Shown here: positions 38,970 through 47,450 of the stretch, in pieces
How positions within the stretch are numbered: position 1 is the first letter of the stretch
Layout: each line of letters starts with the position of its first letter
NCBI GenBank assembly: GCA_015655585.1
Contig: JAATEV010000050.1
Coordinates: 62,001 to 126,000, forward strand
Direction: 5' to 3'
DNA length: 64,000 nucleotides
Source of the DNA: Terriglobales bacterium
GTDB lineage: Bacteria; Acidobacteriota; Terriglobia; Terriglobales; Acidobacteriaceae
The notes under the pieces: generated by a model
The model's database searches: none
What the model was told of the DNA's origin: nothing
Seen by the model: the letters and a program-made list of their open reading frames with translations, nothing else
Program-made: the position numbers and the translations under genes

Positions 38970-40055
38970 ATGGGTGTTTCTGGTTCGTTTCGCGTGGTCT
39001 CGTGGGCATTGCTTGGAGTGGCGCTGGTGGTTCCGGCGGTGGCGCAGGAGGCCAGGACTATGCTGGCTATGCCGCCTACTCCTCTGCTGCCGGAGGCGCT
39101 GCGGACGGGGCCGGATCATGATGCGGGCAATGGCGCTCCGGCGTGGAGCGGGGCCGATGCGCCGATTCTTGTCGAGGACGGCATTAAACGCTATGAGCGG
39201 GGGAATGCGCCTGCTCCGGCGCGTGGCTCGGTTACGGTGTATCAGTTTGACGACGCTACGGGGGCTTATGCGGCCTATACCTATCTGCGGCGGAGTGCTG
39301 GTGGGAAGGTGACGCAGAGCGGGGTTTCGGTGGTGATTTCGAGCCTGAAGCCTGAGCCTGCTGCGTTGATGAAGACGGTTGAGATTGGTCTGCCGAAGAT
39401 CGGCGGGACGAAGGGGCTGGCTCCGCTACTGCCGACGTACCTGCCGCAGAAGGGGCTGGAGAAGGATTCGGTGCGGTACGCGCTGGGGCCGGCGGGATAT
39501 CAGTCGATGGGCGGCGGGCTGCCGGTGGGCGTGGTCGGGTTTGACAAGGCGGCGGAGGTGGTGACGGCGAAGTATCAGGGCCGGGGGACGCTGACGCTGC
39601 TGCTGTATCCCACGCCGCAGATTGCGGGCGACCACGGGCGGCAGATTGCGGCGGAGATGAATCGCGAGGGCAGCGCGGCCGGTACGGTGAAGCTGCGGCG
39701 CGAAGGGACGCTGGTGGCGATGACGACCGGATCGTGGAACGCGGCTGAGGCCAAAGCGTTGGTCGAGAGCATCCACCTGCGCGACCAGTTGACGTGGAAC
39801 AAGCCCATGCCGCTGGAGTTCCATGCGGAGGTGAAGAAGACCTATAACCTGCTGACCAGCATCGCGATCTTCTGCGGGGTGGGCGCACTGGCGGCGATCA
39901 TTCTGGGGCTGTTTTTGGGCGGCGGGAGGGCGGCGATCCGGGTGATGCAGGGCAAGCCCGCGGCTACTGAACCGGAGTTCCTGAGGATCGACTTGAGCGG
40001 CCGGAGCGAGCCCATACACGCCGAGGGAACCGGGGGAGCGGAGCCCAAGGGTTGA
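38970..40055 (+). CDS. Exported membrane-anchored protein, possibly DUF6599
   Basis: 361 residues. Signal peptide (VVSWALLGVALVVPAVAQ, cleavage near residue 26), a periplasmic domain of about 270 residues (VYQFDDATGAYAAYTYLRRS, LTLLLYPTPQIAGDHGRQ) and one membrane helix near the C-terminus (SIAIFCGVGALAAIILGLFL) with a short cytoplasmic tail. The pattern recalls DUF6599 proteins of acidobacteria, from memory only. Function unknown. A TAGTCT box lies nine bases before the ATG and there is no strong ribosome site. Confidence 0.7.
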   Translation: MGVSGSFRVVSWALLGVALVVPAVAQEARTMLAMPPTPLLPEALRTGPDHDAGNGAPAWSGADAPILVEDGIKRYERGNAPAPARGSVTVYQFDDATGAYAAYTYLRRSAGGKVTQSGVSVVISSLKPEPAALMKTVEIGLPKIGGTKGLAPLLPTYLPQKGLEKDSVRYALGPAGYQSMGGGLPVGVVGFDKAAEVVTAKYQGRGTLTLLLYPTPQIAGDHGRQIAAEMNREGSAAGTVKLRREGTLVAMTTGSWNAAEAKALVESIHLRDQLTWNKPMPLEFHAEVKKTYNLLTSIAIFCGVGALAAIILGLFLGGGRAAIRVMQGKPAATEPEFLRIDLSGRSEPIHAEGTGGAEPKG

Positions 40056-40252
40056 CGGGTTGCCGGGGATGGGCCTGAAACTGCACCGGAGGCAGTGCAG
40101 GCTCGGGTCTAAACGGCTGATTCAATAGTATTTCGACAGATCGGGAACTACGTAAAAGCGAATATATGGCGAATTGGTGGGCGGCTGTTGACCACGGAGT
40201 AACCCCTTTAACTAACTCGTACATAATGACTTATGCAAAGTCAGATTTGGTC

Positions 40253-40281
40253 TTGACACGAGTTTTGGCCAAACTTAGTAT
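40253..40281 (+). promoter_or_regulatory. Strong sigma-70 promoter in a gene-free gap
   Basis: Perfect -35 TTGACA (40253-40258), 17-bp spacer and -10 TAGTAT (40276-40281). The spacer holds the palindrome TTTGGCCAAA (40264-40273), a possible repressor site. The terminator of the candidate RNA lies about 75 bp downstream. Confidence 0.7.
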
Positions 40282-40287
40282 TTCGCC

Positions 40288-40365
40288 AGAAAGTTCTGAT
40301 GGCTTTGCCTCCGTTGGAGCTATTCTCCCTAAAGAAGAGGCCACCTCGTTGCCGGGTGGCCTTTT
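40288..40365 (+). ncRNA. Candidate small RNA of about 78 nt
   Basis: Defined by the consensus-like promoter at 40253-40281 and the intrinsic terminator at 40339-40365. Between them lie a CTCC-GTT-GGAG hairpin and an A-rich single-stranded stretch (TAAAGAAGA), the usual layout of a regulatory RNA. No ribosome site and no convincing ORF is inside. It does not resemble 6S RNA, SRP RNA, RNase P RNA or tmRNA. The 5' end is inferred from the -10 distance only. Confidence 0.5.
40339..40365 (+). terminator. Intrinsic terminator of the candidate small RNA
   Basis: Stem GGCCACC/GGTGGCC with a nine-base loop, directly followed by TTTT (40362-40365). Confidence 0.75.
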
Positions 40366-40503
40366 CCCTTGCTGGAGGGCCGCTGGAGGCTCGCCATGGG
40401 GGACGGGAGGATTGCCTATGGTTGGGCGAGTGCGAGCGATTTGCGGGGCTGTTTGCGGCTCGATTTGGCGTATGCGCCCGAAGCCGCTAAAATAGAAAGA
40501 CAG

Positions 40504-40579
<76 letters not shown>

Positions 40580-40618
40580 GGATTTTGTTGTTGATTTGAT
40601 TTGGGTTAGTAAAAAGAC

Positions 40619-40644
40619 AAGCCGCCATCTCTGGCGGCTTTTTT
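40619..40644 (+). terminator. Intrinsic terminator after tRNA-Thr
   Basis: Nine-bp stem AAGCCGCCA/TGGCGGCTT with loop TCTC, then a T run. It also stands between the tRNA and the convergent PQQ dehydrogenase gene. Confidence 0.88.
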
Positions 40645-40678
40645 GCTTTTCTGCGGAAGGGGCTCCCGCAGGGTTTGG

Positions 40679-42835
40679 CTATTTCTTTTCAGGGAGAGCG
40701 AAGGCTACGTAGACTCCGCCCTTGGGGGTGGCGGGATCGCGGTCGCCTCCGCAGGCGATGACTACGTACTGGCGTCCGTTGATCTCGTAGGTGGCGGGCG
40801 TTGCGTTGCAGGAGAGAGGCATCTTCGCCTCCCACAGCAGCTTGCCCGTTGCCTTGTCGAAGGCGCGGAACTTCTTGTCTAGAACCGTGGCTCCGATGAA
40901 GAGGACGCCGCCGTCGGTGACTACCGGGCCGCCGTAGTTTTCCGAGCCGGTGTTGGGCAGGCCCTTGGCGGTCAGCTCCGGGTACTGGCCCAGAGTTACC
41001 TTCCACACGTAATCTCCGGTGTCGAGGTTGATGGCGTTAAGGGTGCCCCACGGGGTTGCGTTGGCGGGGTAGCCGTCCTGATCGAGGAACTTCTTGTAGC
41101 CGGTGGTTCCATAGACTACGGGGCCGGTGCTGGTGTCGGCGGTGGTGTCGCCGTTCAGCAGGAAGTCGGCGATGCCGCGGCGCTGGGCCGGGGCGATGGT
41201 GGGGAAGCCGGGCATTCGTCCGCGGCCGGTCTCGATGAGGGCGACGATCTGGTCGGCGGTCATCTTCTCCGTGAGGTTAGTGAGGGCGGGGAAGGTCGGT
41301 GGCGAACCGGCCATGTGCTCGCCGTGGCAGGTGGCGCACTGGGTGAGGTAGAGCGCCTTGCCGCCGGAGCCTCCGGTGCGTTTGACGAGGGCGTTGGTGA
41401 GGCCCACGTCGTTGGAGTTGATATAGATGATGTGGGTCCTGGGATCGAAGGCCGAGCCGCCCCATTCGGCGCCGCCGTCGTAGCCGGGGAACATTACCGT
41501 TTCCTGCCCGATGCGGTTGGGCATGAACTGGCCGTTGCTGATGTAGGTGCGGAACTTTTCAAGAGCGTACTGGTGGGCTTCGGGGGTGCGCGTGGTGAGC
41601 AGGTCTTCGGTCAGAGCCTGGCGGGCGAACGGCGCGGGCTTGGTGGGGAACGGCTGGACGGGAGAGGCGACCTCTCCGGCGACGGTGCTGGCCGGGACCT
41701 TGCGGTACTCGATGGGGAACAGAGGCGTGCCGTCCACTCGGTTGAAGAGGAACATAAAGCCCTGCTTGGTGGTCTGGGAGACGGCGGGCACCTGCTTGCC
41801 GTTGCGCGTGACGGTGACGAGCGTCGGCGGGGAGGGGAAGTCGCGGTCCCAGAGGTCGTGATGCACGCCCTGGAAGTGCCAGATGCGCTCGCCGGTCTCG
41901 GCATTGAGGGCGAGGAGGGTGTTGGCGAAGAGGTCGTCGCCTACGCGGTCGGCCCCATACCAGTCGGTGGCGGCGGAGCCGGTGGGGATGTAGACGATGC
42001 CGCGTTCGGCATCGAGCGCCATACCGCACCAGTTGTTCGCGGCTCCGTTGGTCTTCCATGAGTCCTTCGGCCAAGTGTCGTAGCCGAACTCGCCGGGGTG
42101 CGGGATGGTGTGGAAGGTCCAGCGCAGCTTGCCGGTGTGGACGTCGTAGGCGCGAATGTCGCCGGGGGGCGCGGGCTCCTGCTCGGGGGTTGCGTCGCCG
42201 AGGATGAGCAGATCTTTATAGACGACGCCGGGGCTGGTGATGGAGACCGACTGCATCTGCGGCTCGCCGCGCAGGTTCTCGCGCAGGTCGATGCGGCCAT
42301 TGTTGCCGAAGCCGGGGATGCCTTTGCCGGTGGTGGCGTCGATGGCGTAGACGTAGTTGGCGACTCCGGCGAAGAGGCGCTTCTCATTGCCTTGGTGCCA
42401 GTAGGCGAGGCCGCGCTCAGCACGCGCGGGGACCGCGCCGCGCTCGGAGTCGAACTTCCAGATGAGCTTGCCGGTGGCGGCGTCGAGCGCGAAGACTTTT
42501 TGGGTGGGGGTGTAGCCGTAGAGCACGCCATCGATGATGAGGGGCGTGGTTTCGAGGCCGCCTTTTTCTCCGGCGTCGTAGCTCCATACCTGCTGGAGCT
42601 GGGAGACGTTCTTCGTGGTGATCTGCTTGAGCTCGGAGTAGTGGACGTTGCCCGGCGAGCCGCCGGAGTAGGCCCAGTCGGTCTGGCCCTTCTTTGCCGG
42701 GGTGGGAGCCTTTGCGGAATGGGCTTGCGCGGCGAGGCCGATGCCGATTCCGAAGGTGGAGACGATCACAGCAAAATAGGAAAGCGAAACCCAGCGGTTC
42801 CTTCGATCCATAGTTCGACCCGTAGCATGACTCAC
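40679..42835 (-). CDS. PQQ-dependent dehydrogenase with inserted cytochrome c domain
   Basis: 718 residues. A signal-anchor (LSYFAVIVSTFGIGIGLA) precedes an eight-bladed quinoprotein propeller with repeated W/F motifs such as LDAATGKLIWKF and LNAETGERIWHF. A haem c site CATCH (Cys500, Cys503, His504) lies in an inserted cytochrome domain (about 490-570) between the propeller blades. Such enzymes oxidise sugars or alcohols in the periplasm and pass electrons through the haem. The propeller type is closer to glucose/sorbose dehydrogenases than to methanol dehydrogenase. Start GTG 42835 has GGGAGA upstream; ATG 42811 is an alternative. It heads away from two cupin genes on the same strand. Confidence 0.87.
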   Translation of the reverse strand: MSHATGRTMDRRNRWVSLSYFAVIVSTFGIGIGLAAQAHSAKAPTPAKKGQTDWAYSGGSPGNVHYSELKQITTKNVSQLQQVWSYDAGEKGGLETTPLIIDGVLYGYTPTQKVFALDAATGKLIWKFDSERGAVPARAERGLAYWHQGNEKRLFAGVANYVYAIDATTGKGIPGFGNNGRIDLRENLRGEPQMQSVSITSPGVVYKDLLILGDATPEQEPAPPGDIRAYDVHTGKLRWTFHTIPHPGEFGYDTWPKDSWKTNGAANNWCGMALDAERGIVYIPTGSAATDWYGADRVGDDLFANTLLALNAETGERIWHFQGVHHDLWDRDFPSPPTLVTVTRNGKQVPAVSQTTKQGFMFLFNRVDGTPLFPIEYRKVPASTVAGEVASPVQPFPTKPAPFARQALTEDLLTTRTPEAHQYALEKFRTYISNGQFMPNRIGQETVMFPGYDGGAEWGGSAFDPRTHIIYINSNDVGLTNALVKRTGGSGGKALYLTQCATCHGEHMAGSPPTFPALTNLTEKMTADQIVALIETGRGRMPGFPTIAPAQRRGIADFLLNGDTTADTSTGPVVYGTTGYKKFLDQDGYPANATPWGTLNAINLDTGDYVWKVTLGQYPELTAKGLPNTGSENYGGPVVTDGGVLFIGATVLDKKFRAFDKATGKLLWEAKMPLSCNATPATYEINGRQYVVIACGGDRDPATPKGGVYVAFALPEKK

Positions 42836-42874
42836 TATCTTCTCCCTTGTCCTGGCAAAGCGTCTTTAGTTGGA

Positions 42875-43312
42875 TTACTGATTTTCCGGCCCCAGCGCGA
42901 GCACGAAGTAACGGGCAGGGACGTCGTCCGGGTTGCGGATGCCGTGCAGCTCGTTCGAGCCCGCGAACAGCGCCGATCCTGCTCCGGCGCGTGTGGACTT
43001 GCCGTTGATGGTGAACTCCAGCGTTCCATCTACTACGAGCACCATCTCTTCGTGACGATGCTGGTGCGGCTGGTGCGGGATGCTGTGCGGGGCAAGCTCG
43101 GACTCGTGCATGGAGATCTGGCAGCCCTCGAAGAGCTTGCCCTTGAAGACATCGTGGTAGGTCAGGGCTCCGCTCTGGCGCGTCGGCAACGCGGCGTAGT
43201 CGTAGATTTTGGATGGCAGTGTTGTCTTCTGTTCCTGTGCGGCTGCGGCGGCTCGCGCCATGGCGAACAGGCCGGGGAGTACGACGCAGGCTTCTCTTCT
43301 CGACAGATTCAT
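42875..43312 (-). CDS. Tat-exported cupin protein 1
   Basis: 145 residues from ATG 43312, preceded by GAGGAAG. A short signal with twin arginine (NLSRREACVVLPGLFAMARA) suggests export by Tat. The cupin barrel shows HSIPHQPHQHRHEEMVLVVD, with metal-binding His residues and Glu, and GTLEFTINGKSTRAGAGSA. It closely resembles the next gene and probably arose by tandem duplication. Role unknown; an exported metal-dependent sugar isomerase, dioxygenase or binding protein is possible. It lies 39 bp upstream of the PQQ dehydrogenase start. Confidence 0.8.
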   Translation of the reverse strand: MNLSRREACVVLPGLFAMARAAAAAQEQKTTLPSKIYDYAALPTRQSGALTYHDVFKGKLFEGCQISMHESELAPHSIPHQPHQHRHEEMVLVVDGTLEFTINGKSTRAGAGSALFAGSNELHGIRNPDDVPARYFVLALGPENQ

Positions 43313-43366
43313 GGGACTCTTCCTCTCTGAGATCACTGTGGTTTCGACCGGTCTATAGATATTGAT

Positions 43367-43789
43367 CTAGCGTTGCGGTCCCAGCTCGACGACGAAGTAC
43401 TTGGCCAGTCCCGGCCCCGGATTGCGGACGCCGTGCTGATCGCCGGAACCGATGAAGGCGACGCTGCCCTTGGTGATCCGCGAGGTCTTGCCGTTGATGG
43501 TGACGTCGAGTGCGCCGTCGAGCATAAGGAACATCTCCTCGCCGTTGTGGTGGTGCGCCGGATGCGGCTCGTGACCGGCCTGGAGCGCGGACTCGTGGAC
43601 GGAGAACTTGCATCCGTCCACGGTCTTTCCGTCTACCAGCGAGCGGTACTCCAATGCATCTCCGTGGCGCACCGGCAACTGGTCGAAGACGTAGACCTTC
43701 GACGGAATATGTTCCGTGCTGGTTTGGGCGGCCTGCATGGGAAGTCCGGCCGTAAGCAGTGCAGACAGCTCTCTGCGCGACAAGTTCAT
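43367..43789 (-). CDS. Tat-exported cupin protein 2 (paralogue of the previous)
   Basis: 140 residues. The N-terminus NLSRRELSALLTAGLPMQAA again carries a twin-arginine motif. The cupin core HEPHPAHHHNGEEMFLMLDG keeps three His and a Glu for metal, followed by ALDVTINGKTSRITKGSVAF. Both copies begin MNLSRRE and share SKxYxxxxLPxRxGxAL and the GxRNPxxxxAxYFVxxLGP end. The gene is 54 bp upstream of cupin 1 and 97 bp downstream of the TonB receptor gene, all on the minus strand. Confidence 0.8.
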   Translation of the reverse strand: MNLSRRELSALLTAGLPMQAAQTSTEHIPSKVYVFDQLPVRHGDALEYRSLVDGKTVDGCKFSVHESALQAGHEPHPAHHHNGEEMFLMLDGALDVTINGKTSRITKGSVAFIGSGDQHGVRNPGPGLAKYFVVELGPQR

Positions 43790-43886
43790 TCGAGGTTCTC
43801 CCTGAGTTTCAGTAGCGATGTTGCGTTGAATTCTTTGGTGGAGGAATTGTATTTCGGTTTATGGGTTCGAGTCTTCTCCTGTCTTG

Positions 43887-46800
43887 CTAGAAGTGAATCT
43901 TCGCGGAGAGTTGAATGATACGCGGGTCTGCGGCGGAGGTGACTCTGCCGTAGGTCGCAGTAGCGCTGAGGTTCGAGCCGGGATCGAGCAGGTTGGTGTG
44001 GTTGAGGACGTTGAAGGATTCGGCGCGGAACTGGAAGTCGCGGGTCTCGGTAAATTTGAAGCGCCTGCTGAATCCGAGATCGAGATCGACGTAGCCCGGC
44101 CCGAGGATGGAGTTGCGGTGCGCGTTGCCGAAGGTACCGATGGGATTCGGCGTGAAGGCAGTGGTGTCGAACCATTTTGTGATGGTTCGCGTGCCCAGGC
44201 GCGAGGACTTCACGTAGTTCGGGCGATCATTGCCGATGCCGGTGCGGGAGTTGTCCGCGCCGCTGCTGGGATTGATCCAGTCGCCGCTGTAGGAGCTGAT
44301 GATGGCGGAGAGCTCCCAGTCGCTCAACAGTCTTCGCGTCCATGCGTCCTTCCATTTGCTGGGCGACGTGGCGACGATGGAGGTGTTGAAGATGTGACGA
44401 TGGTCGTAGTTGCAGTTGCCGTACTCGCCCGCTGCGTTGGTGGGGTTCTGATACTGCGGGAAGGCGAGGTCATTCGCGTTGTCGGCGATATCGAGGCAGT
44501 GCGCGTAGGTATAGTTCGCGAGGATACTGAAGTTCTGGCTGTAGCGTTTGTTCGCGGAAAGGATCAGCGCGTTATAGTTGGCGGTGCCGCTGGGGTCGGC
44601 CTGCGCGATGGAGCCGACGAGCCCTCCGGCGGTGGGCGAGGGGTTCTGGCGGTTGAGGACGCGGCGGCTGTTGGTGTTGGCGACGGTGGAGGTGGAGGCC
44701 CCGGTAAAGACTGCCGGGTTGCCCTCGGTCTGGTTCCACAGGTGGGTGCTCTTGTTGCCGAGATAGGAGGCCTTGAGCAGAAGGTTCTTCCAGACCTGCC
44801 GCTCTACGACGAGGTTCCACTGCTGGATGTAGGCCGTCGGCATGGAGGCCGGCATGTTGATGAAGGAGCCGAAGGGAACGAAGAAGGCGTTGGTCGGCGG
44901 CGGAGTCGGCAGCGGGAACGGATCGCCGCCGATCTGCTGATAGGGATTGGTAAAGCCGCCGGAGGGATCGGACAGCGTGATGAGGTCTCCGAAGGGAGAG
45001 ACCTGGCTGAAGCGCTCGGTGTACATCAGGATTGGCTGCGCGTAGAAGATGCCGTAGGAGGCGCGGACGACCGTGCTCGTATCCGGGTGCCACGCCACGC
45101 CGAAACGAGGCGCGATGTTGTTCCAGTCCCTGGAGGTGAAGGCCTTCGGGATGCCCTTGTCCCCGTAGTAGAAGAAGCCCGGAGGCGCGTTGACGAACTT
45201 TGTGCTGACGGTTCCCGCGTTGAAGGCCGTGCGGTCGAAGCGAACGCCAATGCCGCTGGAGTCGGATTCAGGCAGCAGCGGCTCCCAGCGCAGGCCGAAG
45301 GTCAGGGTGAGGTTCGGCGTTGCCTCCCATGTGTCCTGGAAGTACAGGCTCGTGATGTTCTGGCTGGGGTGAATCACGAGGGGCATTCCCTTGCCGACGG
45401 TGAAGACTCTGCCCATGAGGAAGTCGCTCAGGGGGCTTCCGGTGAGTGAGCCGTTGAAGACGAACTGGCCGTTCGAGACCGTGTTCGCCAGCCAGTCCAG
45501 CGTGTTCTTGAAGTACTCGCCGCCAAAGGAGAAGTGATGCGTTCCACGGATCAGGTCGATGTCGTCGGCGATCTGGTAGGAGTTCGTCTTGAAGTGTCCG
45601 GGCGCGCAGGTGCCGCAGCCGGTGGCGAAGGAGTTGGTCGCGCTGACGTCGAGGAAGTTCTTCACCAGTGGATTCAGATTGACCCCGATGTCTGCGGGGT
45701 TGATGAGGTTCGCCGGAGCGCCGCGGTCGATGCGCGTCCGCGAGAACCGGAAGTGCGCCGTGTTGATGAGGCCGGTGGAGAAGACGTAGGTGTGGCCGAC
45801 GACCGCGTTCTGCGCGAGCGAGACGACGCCGGGACGCGCCGCGCTGAGGATGTGGGTACCGTCGAAGACGGCGGGGTTGCGATAGTCGGCGGCGAAGTAG
45901 CGGCCGAAGATGGTCTGCTTGGAGCTCTTGGTCCAGTCGGCGCGGCCAATGTACTGGTCTTCGTCGCCGGTGGTGGGAATGCCGAAGGTGACTTTGCCGC
46001 AGGGATCGGTCGAGGTGGGGAAGTATTTTGTCGCCAGCTCCACGGCTGGAGCGCTGTATTTCGAGGGGTCAAAGTGTCCGCCGCCGCAGGCGGTGAAGTC
46101 GCCGGCGAGCATCGCGGCTGTGGGGACAAATGCGGTGGTGCCCTGCGGCGTCTGGCGGTTGCGCGTTCCCTGGTATCCGCCGAAGAAGAAGAGCTTGTCC
46201 TTCAGCACCGGGCCGCCTACGGTGCCGCCGTACTGGTTGCGATGCAGCGTGTCGCGGGTGGCGGCGAAGTAGTTGCGGGCGTTGAAGTCGCCGTTGCGGA
46301 TGAACTCGAACAGGTCGCCGTGGAACTGGTTCGTGCCGGACTTGGTGACGACGTTGACGGTCGCTCCGGGATGTAGTCCGTGGCTGGCCGAGGTCACGCT
46401 CGTCTCTACGCTGAACTCCTGCAATGCATCGGGGAAGGGGAAAGGCTGGTTGACGTTGGTGAAGACGTCCTCGTTGTCGGCTCCGTCCATCAGGTAGTTG
46501 ATGAAGTTTCCGCCGCCGACCGCCAACGATACGGAGCTGGGATAGTTCTTGCTCCCTACGGCTCCTCCGTTGCCGGACTGGGTTGCGGCCCCGGCCAGAA
46601 TGATGAGCTGCGTGGCCTGCCGTCCGTTCAGGGGAAGATCGACAATGCGTCGCTGGTCGATCACCGTGGCCACTGCTATCTGGGAGGTTTGCACCATCTC
46701 CGCATTGGCGTTGACCTCCACCTGCTCGGAGACCTGTCCGATCTCCATCGTCACCGCGATCTGGGGCTGGTCGCCGACCTGGAGCTCAATGCCGCGCTGC

Positions 46801-47081
46801 ACATAGGTCTTGAAGCCGGTCTTCTCCACGTTCAGCGTGTAAGGGCCGACGGGCAGTTGCGGGATGATGTAGGTCCCCTCGCTTCCGCTGGCGGTGCTGC
46901 GTTGCAGGCCGGTCTGGGTCTGGGTGACGGTGATCTTTGCATCCGGAATTGCGGCACCCGTGCCGTCGAGGATGGTGCCGGTGATCTGAACCGTAGCGAC
47001 GGCCTGTCCTGAAGCGGTTCCACTGTTTACCGCGACTGCGAACGCGGTTGTAATCAGGAGAACAAGTTTCCATGTACTCAT
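43887..47081 (-). CDS. TonB-dependent receptor, Oar-like
   Basis: 1064 residues from ATG 47081, where a signal peptide starts (MSTWKLVLLITTAFAVAVNS); the longer upstream reading is not supported. Residues 30-115 form a carboxypeptidase-regulatory domain (ITGTILDGTGAAIPDAKITV). A plug domain follows (RRIVDLPLNGRQATQLIILA) and then a large beta-barrel ending in the outer-membrane signal IIQLSAKIHF with terminal Phe. Such receptors import oligosaccharides, peptides or siderophores using TonB energy; the Oar type is highly expanded in acidobacteria. The neighbours suggest a role in uptake of sugar or peptide breakdown products. Confidence 0.92.
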   Translation of the reverse strand: MSTWKLVLLITTAFAVAVNSGTASGQAVATVQITGTILDGTGAAIPDAKITVTQTQTGLQRSTASGSEGTYIIPQLPVGPYTLNVEKTGFKTYVQRGIELQVGDQPQIAVTMEIGQVSEQVEVNANAEMVQTSQIAVATVIDQRRIVDLPLNGRQATQLIILAGAATQSGNGGAVGSKNYPSSVSLAVGGGNFINYLMDGADNEDVFTNVNQPFPFPDALQEFSVETSVTSASHGLHPGATVNVVTKSGTNQFHGDLFEFIRNGDFNARNYFAATRDTLHRNQYGGTVGGPVLKDKLFFFGGYQGTRNRQTPQGTTAFVPTAAMLAGDFTACGGGHFDPSKYSAPAVELATKYFPTSTDPCGKVTFGIPTTGDEDQYIGRADWTKSSKQTIFGRYFAADYRNPAVFDGTHILSAARPGVVSLAQNAVVGHTYVFSTGLINTAHFRFSRTRIDRGAPANLINPADIGVNLNPLVKNFLDVSATNSFATGCGTCAPGHFKTNSYQIADDIDLIRGTHHFSFGGEYFKNTLDWLANTVSNGQFVFNGSLTGSPLSDFLMGRVFTVGKGMPLVIHPSQNITSLYFQDTWEATPNLTLTFGLRWEPLLPESDSSGIGVRFDRTAFNAGTVSTKFVNAPPGFFYYGDKGIPKAFTSRDWNNIAPRFGVAWHPDTSTVVRASYGIFYAQPILMYTERFSQVSPFGDLITLSDPSGGFTNPYQQIGGDPFPLPTPPPTNAFFVPFGSFINMPASMPTAYIQQWNLVVERQVWKNLLLKASYLGNKSTHLWNQTEGNPAVFTGASTSTVANTNSRRVLNRQNPSPTAGGLVGSIAQADPSGTANYNALILSANKRYSQNFSILANYTYAHCLDIADNANDLAFPQYQNPTNAAGEYGNCNYDHRHIFNTSIVATSPSKWKDAWTRRLLSDWELSAIISSYSGDWINPSSGADNSRTGIGNDRPNYVKSSRLGTRTITKWFDTTAFTPNPIGTFGNAHRNSILGPGYVDLDLGFSRRFKFTETRDFQFRAESFNVLNHTNLLDPGSNLSATATYGRVTSAADPRIIQLSAKIHF

Positions 47082-47201
47082 AGCGGCTTCCACCTTTTCT
47101 GAATGGCGCTTTTTCTTTTCCGCGTGCGGCGGTTCTGGCCCTGCGCGGCACGTTTTCAATACCGGTTCGAACCTCGTTCTTGAGGCTGGCCGCAAATACT
47201 A

Positions 47202-47277
47202 GTCAGACTGTCAGACCAATGTCAACGAGGAAATATTTTAATTTTCGTATTACAAATCATTCGATGGTCAGACCAAT
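47202..47277. promoter_or_regulatory. Candidate GntR-family operators between the TonB receptor and S9 peptidase
   Basis: The motif GTCAGAC occurs three times (47202, 47210, 47267). The last is centred in a perfect palindrome TGGTC-A-GACCA (47265-47275), the kind of site bound by FadR-subfamily GntR regulators. TCAGACCAAT repeats at 47211-47220 and 47268-47277. The sites lie in the 369-bp divergent gap, the rest of which is AT-rich and gene-free. Confidence 0.5.
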
Positions 47278-47450
47278 AGGGAAAGAATCCGGTTTTCCAA
47301 AATCCGGGGAGCAAAAAGGAAATACACTGATTCCACTTGCCGCCGCTTCCTGTTTTCCAGATACTGCTTCCGGTCTGCGCTGGAGGCTACGCGATACAGT
47401 TGTTTGTCATAAGCCGCTTCCCCATTTGAAGTTTAAGGAGCCTGTGCACG

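Noticed and set aside
40166-40495. 109-residue + strand frame between two genes
   Set aside because: It crosses a promoter and an intrinsic terminator and has no recognisable domain or ribosome site.
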